Assembly: GCA_024752435.1 (NCBI GenBank)
Contig: CP103024.1
Coordinates: 372,001 to 436,000, forward strand
Length of the DNA: 64,000 bases
From: Allantophomopsis cytisporea
Taxonomy: Eukaryota; Ascomycota; Leotiomycetes; Phacidiales; Phacidiaceae
Direction of reading: 5' to 3'
How positions within the stretch are numbered: the stretch's first letter is position 1; each line of letters starts with the position of its first letter. The position numbers and the translations under genes are program-made. Below, one piece after another: positions 35,064 to 44,479 of this stretch. Under the pieces are notes generated by a model, which was not told where the DNA came from, did no database searches, and saw only the letters and a program-made list of their open reading frames with translations.

Positions 35064-36937
35064 ATGTGCGCTCCCCCAAACCAATGTAGTACCCAAAGCA
35101 ATATACTTCCTACTATATCAACTTCTTTGTATTACTTTAATTGAGTATAACTCTACAACCAATACTTCAATCAATTTAGCCAATATATTATATAAAAGAG
35201 TACTCTTTGACGCAATAAACGCGCTTAATATACATCAATTTGTTTTAATATGCGCTACTACACGGCACTTCCAAGTACTAGAGTCAACTCTTTAGCACTA
35301 GGCTAAAGGAAGACTAACCCGATATAATTCCTACTAGAACAACCAAATACTCTCTGATTCAGAAGAATATACTCTATTTCGATGGATTATACATTAATCT
35401 TCAATTAGATACTTTGTTATACTTATATTAGTCTAAAATATAGCTTAAGAAGTTGTAAACTAGCAGTATAGAGCTACAATACTTAAAGATTACTAAAACC
35501 AACCTATATTACTACCTACTATAGGCTATAAATAGCTTTATAGATTCTAAAAACAATACTTTAGTCTTAAAGGACTCTATTCTTGTTAAATCGATGCTAG
35601 CCGGTATAAAAGAGCAAATATTACAAATATAAGGCCTTGATTTAATATGTTTTGCTACTTTATCCAAGAATATAAATATAAGCTTGAAAATATATATAAT
35701 ATAGATAAGACTAGGTTCTTTATTGGAGATACTCAATCTATATATATTATAGTTGATTCTAGTCAAAATTCTAGTTCTAAAGTTAGTTTTAGAAGGCAAG
35801 AGTAGGTAACTATAATTAAGTATATAAAAAGTATAGGTAACTCTTTACTACTATTAATTATATTCAAGGCAAAATATACCAACTCTAAGTAGATTCTAGC
35901 TAGTATACTTTCTAATTGGTACTTTTCAACTAGTACAAGTAGTTAGACTTCAAATAGTTATAGTTTAAAGTAGTTATACAAGGTATTTATACTAGAAAGT
36001 ACAAAAATAGTACTTGGTCAACACAGATTATTAATAGTTGACAGCTACTTAAGCTATATAACTAGTAAATTCATTGCTAAATATATTTATAATAGCATTG
36101 ATTTATTTATACTACTATTATACTGCTCCTACTTACTACAACTACTTAATATTAGTGTTTTTAGTCCTTTGAAGAGATTTTATACTCTTGAAGTAGACTA
36201 GTATTTAAAAGTATATATAACCTATATAATATACAAATATTAGATTGAAATACTCATTAAAATCTGGAATAAAGCTTTGAATATATATAATATTCAAGCT
36301 AGTTGGAAGGAGGCAGGTTTAATTCCTTTTAACCTACTTAAAGTACTTAATAACCTTCTAATACAACTACTAAGTCAACCTTCTAGTCTACTTTCTATAC
36401 TACTACCATATATACTCAATATTTCAATATTATAGGGGTCCCCTGTCAGTTATAGAGCACTTAAAAATGCTAATAATGTATTCTATAATATACTATTAGA
36501 TGCTAAATCAGCTGTTTCCTCTCCTATACATCGGTATATTAAGCAAGTAACCAATATAATTGAAGCTCAGAATACTAAGCTTACAATTATACAAAGGGAA
36601 CTTGATATATATAAAGAGCTACTTTAGAAGAAGCGTACTTAGAATAAGGGAAAGAGAGTACAGTTAGAAGGTCAATTTGTATATTCTACTTAGGAAGTAT
36701 TGCAGATTATATAGGAAGTAGAGGAAGAAACTGCACGCAAAAAACGTTGTAAAGAGCTACTATTGGAGTTAATTGATGTATATAATATACATATTGAAGA
36801 GTAGGGGTCCGATATTGGCTAGGAAGATCAGGATTCTGAATTGGACGAGTTGTGGTAGAGTTATATATATTTAAAGTGGTTATATTCAATTTTACTGCGT
36901 TGCTTTAGGTACTACGTTGGTTTAGGGGAGGGTACAT
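35064..36937 (+). mobile_element. pogo/Fot1-type DNA transposon with TIRs and TA duplication
   Basis: 1874-bp element. The left end ATGTGCGCTCCCCCAAACCA and the right end (reverse complement ATGTACCCTCCCCTAAACCA) form terminal inverted repeats that continue to at least 37 bp with a handful of C/T or G/A differences. TA dinucleotides sit directly outside both ends (35062-35063 and 36938-36939), the target duplication of the Tc1/mariner superfamily. Size and coding content match Fot1/pogo elements. The GC-rich ends stand out from the surroundings, so the ends are partly spared from mutation. Confidence 0.88.
35690..36860 (+). pseudogene. RIP-inactivated pogo/Fot1 transposase (DDE domain and C-terminus)
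   Basis: In one frame the DDE_1 transposase is still readable: NIYNIDKTRFFIGDTQSIY (first Asp, GAT at 35704), LLIIFKAKYTNSK, LYKVFI, LLIVDSYLSYITSKF (second Asp at 36040), LLYCSYLLQLLNISVFSPLK (third acidic position is AAT/Asn at 36148), and KEAGLIPFNLLKVLN. Stops at 35803, 35890, 35944 and 35971 are all TAG; three of them fall where the family has Trp (the W after SK, the GWT motif and the LxWL motif), i.e. TGG to TAG. The C-terminal part with EVEEETARKKR is readable to about 36770. The N-terminal helix-turn-helix part (35090-35690) is too damaged to read safely. It cannot be active. Confidence 0.85.
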
Positions 36938-36950
36938 TATATTAATTAGA

Positions 36951-37339
36951 ATACCTATTATACTATAACTAGTTATAGAAATAGCTTAAAAAGCTTTAAA
37001 CTATTAATACTAGTTGGTACTATTTTAAAACTATTACTACTAAGATTTTAAACTACTAATAATATCTATAATATATTATTAAAAGCTTAATTAGCTATTT
37101 CTTCTTCTATATATTGGTATATTAAGTAAATAACCAATATAATTGAAGCTTAGAATATAAAGCTTATAATTATATAAAGGGAACTTAAGTTATATAAAGA
37201 GCTAGTCTAGAAGAAGTATATTCAAAAGGAAAAGCATATATAATTACAAAGTTAGTTTATATACTCGATTTAAAAAGTATTGTAGATTGTATAAAAAGCA
37301 GAAGAAGAAACTATATACAAAAAACATTGTAAAAAGCTA
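36951..37339 (+). repeat. 389-bp inverted repeat, right arm (old pogo transposase fragment)
   Basis: Partner of 34092-34480. From about 37066 on it parallels 36470-36760 inside the transposon (GGTATATTAAGTAAATAACC versus GGTATATTAAGCAAGTAACC, and so on), so it is a C-terminal fragment of a related transposase gene. Lies 13 bp outside the right TIR. Confidence 0.85.
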
Positions 37340-37359
37340 TAAACTTGTATATAAGGTAA

Positions 37360-37660
37360 TTAGAATACAAAGACCTTATATATTAGTTGATTTGTATATA
37401 GCCAACTAGGAGCTCCTATAAAGTATATAAGAAGTCAAAAAATAGTATATACTAAGAATAAGTATAACTTAGTGTAATTGCATTTAATTGATGTAAAACT
37501 TATACATTTAGTAGAGCAGAAGCTAAGGAGCTATAGACTATCTAGCTACCTGATTCTGACTAGTGTTTGTAGAGTTATAATGAGATATTGGGAAAATATT
37601 AGAAAATACATCAGTTCTAGTAATATATTGCTTCTAGTAAGTTACATTATCGTATTATGA
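37360..37660 (+). repeat. Single arm of the foldback/MITE family
   Basis: Matches the forward arms at 38050, 38930 and 39440: shared words in order include AGTATAACTTAGTGTAAT, AGCTATAGACTATCT, CTGATTCTGACTAGTG and AGAGTTATAATGAGATATTG, ending near AAGTTACATTAT. Confidence 0.65.
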
Positions 37661-38312
37661 CTCTTTATATACTAGTCTTAATCGGGCCAGGAGATAGACT
37701 ATATAACTCTTTAGCTTCTTCTTTACTAAATATATAAGTTTTACACCAATCAAGCACTATTACATTAAGTCAAACTTGATTTCAATAAGCTTTTATATTT
37801 GACTTCTCTTCTACTTTCTAGGTACTCCCAGCTAGCTATATAAAAATCGTTGTATATATAGGTTTATTAAAGCTAGAAAACCTTATATATAAGCTGGATT
37901 TATAGTTATATAGCTTTTAAATAGAGATATAGTATACAGCTTGAAAAATCACTTTCTTTTTATTAAATCTTCTAATAACTTTAGCTAGAGCAATTATAAA
38001 TAGTTGTAAGCTTATATATAGGACCTTTATACCCTAATAGCCCTATATAAAACACAATTCATATATAGCTAGTTCTTACAAAGTATAAAAGAAGTATAAA
38101 ATGAAGGTATATTGAAAATGAGTATAACTTGGTGTAATAGTATGCAATTAGTATGAAGCTTACACATTCAATGTAGAAGAAGCTAAAAAGTAATAGTCTT
38201 TCTCTCAACCCAATTTGGAATAGTGTGTACAGAGCTATAATGAAATATTGACAAAATATTGGAATTTGCGTCGCTTCGGCTAATACGTCGGTTCCTATAA
38301 GTCACGTTACAT
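37640..38312. mobile_element. Foldback/MITE-like unit 1 with arms of about 260 bp
   Basis: The left arm (about 37645-37905) is the approximate reverse complement of the right arm (about 38010-38312), around a short AT-rich centre. The right end carries the least mutated terminus, GGTTCCTATAAGTCACGTTA, preceded by a CGTCGCTTCGGC word. No coding capacity. Long terminal inverted repeats and several copies nearby suggest a non-autonomous DNA element; the parent is unknown. Confidence 0.6.
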
Positions 38313-38549
38313 CTAATACATCTGATGCTTCTCGTACAATTTTTCTATAACTCAGTCTTAAATATTATCTTGTTCCAGTCGTAATATATATTACTTATTT
38401 TATATATGTAGAAGTCTTTAGTAACTTATATGGCTTAGTCCTGTTGTCGATAACCTTAGCCTTAGATATATAATTACTAAAGGTTGGTATATATTTAACG
38501 TAACTTGCCTATAAGCGATGTATTTTCAATACTTGATCAATAGTTCATT

Positions 38550-39222
38550 ATAACTCTATGTGTACTAGTCCAAATCAGGTATACAGATAGAATACAGGTC
38601 TCTAGTATCCGCTCTATTGAATATGTAATTTTTATGTCAATTAAGTACAACTAGACCAAGTTATACTTATTTTATGTATACGCTCCCTTTCTACTTCTTT
38701 TACTCTTTACAGAAGCTCCTAGTTAGCTGTATAGAGATTTTTGTATATATAGGCTTATTAGGGAATAGAGACCTTATATATAACTTGGGTTTATAGTTAT
38801 ATAACTCTCAAAGGTCTCCGAGATATAGTATACAACTTAAAAATTTACTTGCTTTTTACTAAAGCTCTTTATAACTCTAGCTAGAGCAATTATAAATAAT
38901 TACAAGCTTATATACAAGGTCTTTATACCCTAACTAGCTTATATATAAGTCTGTTTGTATATAGCTAGCTAGAAGCCCTTATAAAGTATAAGAAAAGCCA
39001 AATATAAAGATTAATTGAAATTGAGTATAACTTAGTGCATTTGTACTCAATTAGTATAAAAGCTATATATACTGTAGAGAGGAAGCTATAGAATTATAGG
39101 CTAGTCTGCATACCCGATTTGGACTAGCGTGTATAGAGTTGTAGTTACTTTAAGTAAAATTTCCAAAAATACGTCGGTTATAGGCCTGTGTCGCTTATAT
39201 ACTAGTTACATTATAAAAAATC
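38550..39222. mobile_element. Foldback/MITE-like unit 2
   Basis: Same organisation and approximately the same length as unit 1: reverse arm from about 38550 (GTGTACTAGTCCAAATCAGG), AT-rich centre, and forward arm from about 38930 to the ACATTAT end at 39222. Strongly point-mutated relative to unit 1. Boundaries approximate. Confidence 0.55.
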
Positions 39223-39692
39223 GGTATATGTACAAGATTATTAGGGTACAAAGGCCCTATATATAAGCTTATAGCTATTTATAATTGCTCTAGCTAAAGT
39301 TATTAGAAGATTTAATAAAAAGAAAGTGATTTTTCAAGCTGTATGCTATATCTCTATTTAAAAGCTATATAACTATAAAACCAAGTTGTATATAGGGGTT
39401 TCAAGCCCTAACAAGCTTATACATACAACAATTTTCATATAGCTAGCTAGGAGCACTTAGAGAGGAGAAGGGGAGTCAAATATAAAAGCTGACTAAAATC
39501 AAGTATAACTCAGTACAATAGTGTTCAATTAGTATAAAACTTATACAATTGGTAGAAAAAAAGCCAAAGAGCTATAGTCTATCTCCCGGCCTGATTAAGA
39601 CTAGTACATGTAGAGTTATAATAAGATATTGACGAAGTATTGGAATTTGCGTCGCTTCGGCTAATGCTTCGGTTCCCTATAAGTCACGTTAC
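39223..39692. mobile_element. Foldback/MITE-like unit 3, centre inverted
   Basis: The centre (39223-39430, containing TTGCTCTAGCTAAAGTTATT) is the inverse of the unit 1 centre near 37850-38010. It is followed by a forward arm that ends in the well-preserved GGTTCCCTATAAGTCACGTT terminus at about 39690. Confidence 0.55.
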
Positions 39693-39700
39693 AAAAAGTC

Positions 39701-41500
39701 TATTATTTAGAAATATTTCACAGAACTTCTAGAAGCTTAGGAAGAACAGAATACAGTAGTCGCTTAGGTAGGACTTCTACAACTATATTGTATTGCTTGT
39801 TATATTCGCATAGCTGTAGTAAGTAGAGCAGCACGTCTTTAAATCTTTGATTGTTCAAGATGCTATAATCACCTCATTTTGTGTTTTCGTGCATCTTTCA
39901 ACAATTCTAACTCAATATTTACATATCTTACGTTGGATGCACATCAATGAAATTATACATTACTGTGGTACATAATATTTAATGACTGCTGAGTGATACT
40001 CCAATAGCTTACAATCCCCCAATCCAAGTGCTGTTTCATATAGTTAATACAAAATGAACGAGAACCATTCTATTACAGTACCTACCGAATAAATCAAAAC
40101 CAACCCAATTTCCCAGTTTTTTAACAGCTTACAATTATAGAGAAGCACCTTGGGCATGATAGAAGCAACATATATCTGGTTTTGGGGGACAATTAGCAGA
40201 ACGGCGCTTTCACCAGTGAGAAGGAGGAAGGGGTATGGCGTTAGCAGGGAAAGGGGAGGAGCAAGGAGCAACATCGGCGGCAGAACAGAATGTATAGGAC
40301 AATGTAACAGCAGTAGTACAGCTACAATAACGGAGCGAAAACAACACATACTACTTCGTCTTTTGTTTCAAAGGGAGGATGTGAAAATCAATTAGTATTG
40401 TCCCTGAGGTGTATTATATGAAACCAACCTATAAAAGGTCCCTGAACATTATACATTCTATTAATCTCACCGTTATATTCGACTTGTCCCTAGACATTCT
40501 ACTCAGATGCACTCAAGAATTATAACATAACCTGACTTCTTTACCGCAGTAAGCAATCCCGTACTATATACGAAAAAAGTCTCAACTTCGAAATAACGAG
40601 CTAAGTGCTACTTGGAGTTCGTTTGAGCTAGTACTACATAGGATACTATTGATATCTGCTAAAAAATTATCAACTCTCTAGAGTTTGATAGAAATATTGC
40701 TAGAGGGAGACTTTCAGGAATCAGTATTTATCATTGTATTATTGTACATCGATGATGCAAAACTATTCACTACTTAAATAGCTTTACTTACTATCTATTC
40801 TTAGAGGAGTCATTGAGCAAGCTTATAGTTACTGTAGTAAGCTAGCTAAGAGATGTATTAATATATACTTAATTTTCAGACGTGTAGTAGTCAGCTCGTA
40901 CAAAATAAAACCAGCCATTTTGAGTATGTTTGTACTTTTGAATATAAACATTAAATCCTGAGAAATCGAATGTAGTAGCTTTACCAGAGAACAGTTACAA
41001 TATTGAAAGTGTTGATATCTTCTTTGGATTTTGAGGCAAGCCAATATTATAGTTACTAAGACAAGCTTTGAAGTTAGGATTATGACTTCTGTGATCTCAG
41101 TTTCATGAACTTGGTAGATTTTAGTCATTTGTAGCCCACTTCTATATGCTTGAGAAGCCACGTTCAATCAAGGTGTATTGAAGCCAGATTGGTGTCACAA
41201 TACGTGTGCTTCATCTTCAACTGATGAAGTGAACCTGCGCATTATTCGCTTTTACTCCTACCAGCATCACTGTGTATCAAGCTGCTTTCTTCTGAATAGC
41301 CTCACAAATACTAGTCACGATTCAGACACCATCTGCTTTACTCACATCCGTTCGAAAGAATATAAAACAGTACCGGACAATGATAACAAAAAGGATCCAT
41401 AGTTTCCTTCAAGACGTGTTTATCTTGATCCAACCCGCGTCACTTAAACACACATACCAGTTTGTTCACAACTTCTTGTTCACTTGAACAGTCCAACACG
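39701..41500. other. Intergenic between island and the 41501 gene
   Basis: Composition returns to normal. Frames such as 40150-40395 (+) and 40044-40349 (-) lack features and overlap each other on opposite strands. I see no gene; the last ~100 bp are the promoter of the next gene. Confidence 0.4.
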
Positions 41501-43165
41501 ATGAACATCATCGACATACTCATAGGTTACGCAGGTAGCAGTAGCATAAAGATCCTATCTGATGAAGAACGACTAAGAAAGTCGGGACATGCTTTGAAAA
41601 CACAAGGAAACAGCGACGCTCGCTCAATCTATCGTACCGATAGTATGCTCACTTTTGACTTACCAAGCAACTACATGCACAGACAAGTCAATATTGTCGA
41701 TGTTCTTTTAGGAGCTTGCGCAGGCAGTGCAGCCAGGAGACGCATTGAAGACAAAGGATTTGAAAGAAGAATGGCAAACTCCAAATGCCGTGGTCCTGTC
41801 AAAAGCCTCCCTGACTACGGCTTGAATGCTGCAACATGGAGACAAGTCGAAGGAACTCAAGAGTTAGCGTGTTCTCAAACTGTAGCTAAGAACACCGTAT
41901 TGGTTGACTATCTTGTCAAAGCCTGCGCTGGTACTCTCAACAGACGACGGCTTAGAAGAGAAGAGCTGGGGAGGAAGTTGATGCGCTTCGCACACTTGGT
42001 ACAACATAATGAGCACCCTATAATCCCAAGCAATATCGAGCCAGTGGATTTGAACGCAGATGTAGGAAAAAAGAAAAGCAATGCGCAAAGATGCTCAGAT
42101 TGATGCATGGACAGCAGCTGGAAGAGCACGCCTACTTCGAACTATTCCTTCGGCCAGCGAGGAAGACCTCAATTATGCCTTCAACCTTCAGGCCAAAACA
42201 CAGCACATCCTCTTTGGGTAAATACCATCTCTGGTGCAGACTATCAAACAAATATTCAACGAATTGGTATTAATCCTAGGTTGGACGAAGGTGCTCTACT
42301 AAATTTGTTACCTGAACATCAACCTTCCAAATTCTTCTCTGGACCCTGCAGTAGAGTTGAAGATATATACTTCTCTCAAGCGAGCACTGGTAGAGATGAA
42401 GCTACTCTAAGCAATGAGCGTTATGTCTAAAATTATGTACGCACACCCCGAGCGAGAAATGAGAATGAACAATGCATGATAGAACGAGGTGAATTAGGAG
42501 AGATCACTGGTGTGTTGGGTCAACTCGAACAAGGTATGTCATCCATGATGAAGCTTGACGAACCTGTTCCCGTCGATCATCATACAACTCCTCGTTACGG
42601 ATATGTTGTTGAATGCATTGGAGACAATGCAGATATGGAAAATAAATGTATGTTTTATCTAAATACTCAAGAGCCGATGAACTAACTAACATTAATTTGG
42701 AGGCATGGCTGCTTTCGACGAGACCGCAGAGGCTCCAATAACATGGCACTGGGAGGACCCCATACCAGCTACTTGTGAGATAAGAATTGTAAAAATTAGT
42801 CAAGGAAATACGGGCATGCAGATGAGAGGTATGCTATGTTTGAGGACTTGGACACCCATGGACTTACTGCTGATATGTTACAGGCGTGACTGAATTTGAC
42901 GAGACTGTGGCTCCAGTAACGTCGTGCTGGGAGGACTCCATATCACCAATGACTGAGATACAAAAAGAAAGTATGCTGAACTTGAAAACTTGAAAAGCTA
43001 TGAACTTGTCTCTAATATACTGTAGGTATGGCTAGTTTGGAAGAGATTGAGGAGGCCCTAACGACATGTGACTGGGACGACCCTATACCATCCACTCCAT
43101 ATGACCATCCATATACTTGGGAATACATATCACCAATTTCCGAAATCATTGTGCTAGAAGTATGA
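41501..43165 (+). CDS. Unrecognised repeat protein with tandemly duplicated exons
   Basis: Reconstructed gene, 425 residues: exons 41501-41998, 42066-42217, 42280-42389, 42483-42647, 42703-42828, 42884-42970, 43026-43165. Frame is kept throughout. Exon 1 encodes three imperfect repeats (residues 1-27, 63-91, 132-161): MNIIDILIGYAGSS, then VNIVDVLLGACAGSAARRR, then VLVDYLVKACAGTLNRRR, each followed by a charged RxxEELxRKL-like tail. The middle is RKDAQIDAWTAAGRARLLR and LDEGALLNLLPEHQPS. Exons 5-7 each begin at phase 1 and encode versions of one module (FDETAEAPITWHWEDPIP; FDETVAPVTSCWEDSI; LEEIEEALTTCDWDDPIP), and the introns 42648-42702, 42829-42883 and 42971-43025 are each 55 nt with GTATG donors. 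No signal peptide or membrane segment. I recognise no family. The 42389/42483 junction is uncertain (an alternative donor lies at 42420). It lies beside the transposon island. Confidence 0.65.
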
Positions 43166-44479
43166 GGATTCATAGTCGAACTGAGTCGATACAAGATACT
43201 TAGCCATATGAGCTGACTCATTGTGGTCAACCCAAACTATTTCCATTTGAATGGATTGAGAGTTGGATTTGAGTTGAGGGGCGATGTACAGGGTAATTTC
43301 AAGTGTGAGGGACAAGTGGAGGAGGCTATGGGCAAGTATTGGTATGAGGTGATAATAGTAATTTGATGCCAGTCAGGGAGCAGCCTTCACAGAAATAATT
43401 CGAACACAAGTTTGTATAGAATGGGAAGAGATGCACGTGAAATAGGTGAGGGAAGAGAGCAATGTAGATGGAAGACTCGGCACTCACTGCTTTATGGTTC
43501 GCCTTGCACACTGGCACTCCAAGCCGGTTGGTATTCGTGCTCATAACATGATAGAACCAAGTAGCGAGTCAAAGTAATAGTGAGATACCTAGGAATCAAG
43601 TCTAGGCTTTTGGGAGGAGTAATCCACATTCCTCTACTCAAGAGTACCGATTAGTTCGACAGCTACCTATGATGAAAGGGATTCTAATTCTTAGCCCTCA
43701 CTTCAACTCAGCAATCCGTCATGGAAGATGTGCCCTGAATGTAGGACTTGTGCTGACGTCGGAACGTTTTGGATCATCTGCATGATGCGTTCATTGGACG
43801 AAAAAGCAAGTCAAAGTCTGACAGTACATTGAGTGCATACATAGAGAACTCAGCCGAGACCAGCCACCTCACAAGGGAGCGAACAGCCCCCTGCCACACG
43901 ACAACTGTCCGCACAAACATCCACTCACATCGCAGTGAAGGGGAACAAGCACAACTAGGCACCTCCAACGAGAGGCCAGTCACACCATACATCCCAAGAA
44001 TATCCTGCTCAGCTTCTTATTAACTTGTGCAATTTGCGTGCTGTTGCTGCGGATCCCTGCACATCTAGCCACCTTAACGACGTTATCGTTCGTCGCCCGC
44101 ACTCCTTCTCTCTCACCTGCTATACACCTCTTCATAACTCCCATCTATCATTCCCCCCCACCAAATTCCCCCCCCCAAAATCTTCCCACCCACCTTCGTC
44201 ATCACAAACCAAGTTTTATGAAAAGCATCTCGGTTTTCCATCAGACAGAATAGTTTTCGAAAGTTAAAAAGATTAAAATAAATAACGATATCAACTCAGA
44301 GATCACCGTACACTCAAACTGCTTTATTATTTTCACATTCGAAAATATCAACTTATCATACTTGAGACTCACTTCTCAACATCATCCTCCCCTCATACAA
44401 TCACATTCGACTCGGCTGCGCTTTCTGGCTTTGACTTCCAACAGAGTTACTCATACCTGCGTATCCTGCTCACATCAAA
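43166..44479. other. Intergenic before the DUF3824 gene
   Basis: No convincing gene; the frame 43769-44023 is Ser/Thr/His-rich without features. 44080-44470 is strongly pyrimidine-rich with C runs (CCCCCCCAAAA near 44170), consistent with a long 5' leader and promoter for the gene starting at 44480. Confidence 0.4.

Larger units (their letters stand above)
33600..39700. repeat. AT-rich, RIP-degraded transposon island (about 6.1 kb)
   Basis: A sharply bounded stretch dominated by TA, TAT and TTA words with few C or G outside transposon cores and no intact gene. It contains a pogo-type transposon, older transposase fragments and several foldback-like repeat units, listed separately. The combination of TA excess and Trp codons turned to TAG inside the transposase points to repeat-induced point mutation, known in ascomycetes including the Sclerotiniaceae. 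Such islands are usually heterochromatic. Confidence 0.85.

Noticed and set aside
40044..40395. Overlapping frames on both strands
   Set aside because: Mutually overlapping, compositionally unremarkable, no motif or splice support.
42060..42075. Frameshift in the A-run of the 41501 gene
   Set aside because: The frame change is explained by an intron at 41999-42065 (GTACAA..TAG) that joins both frames at phase 0, so no mutation is needed.
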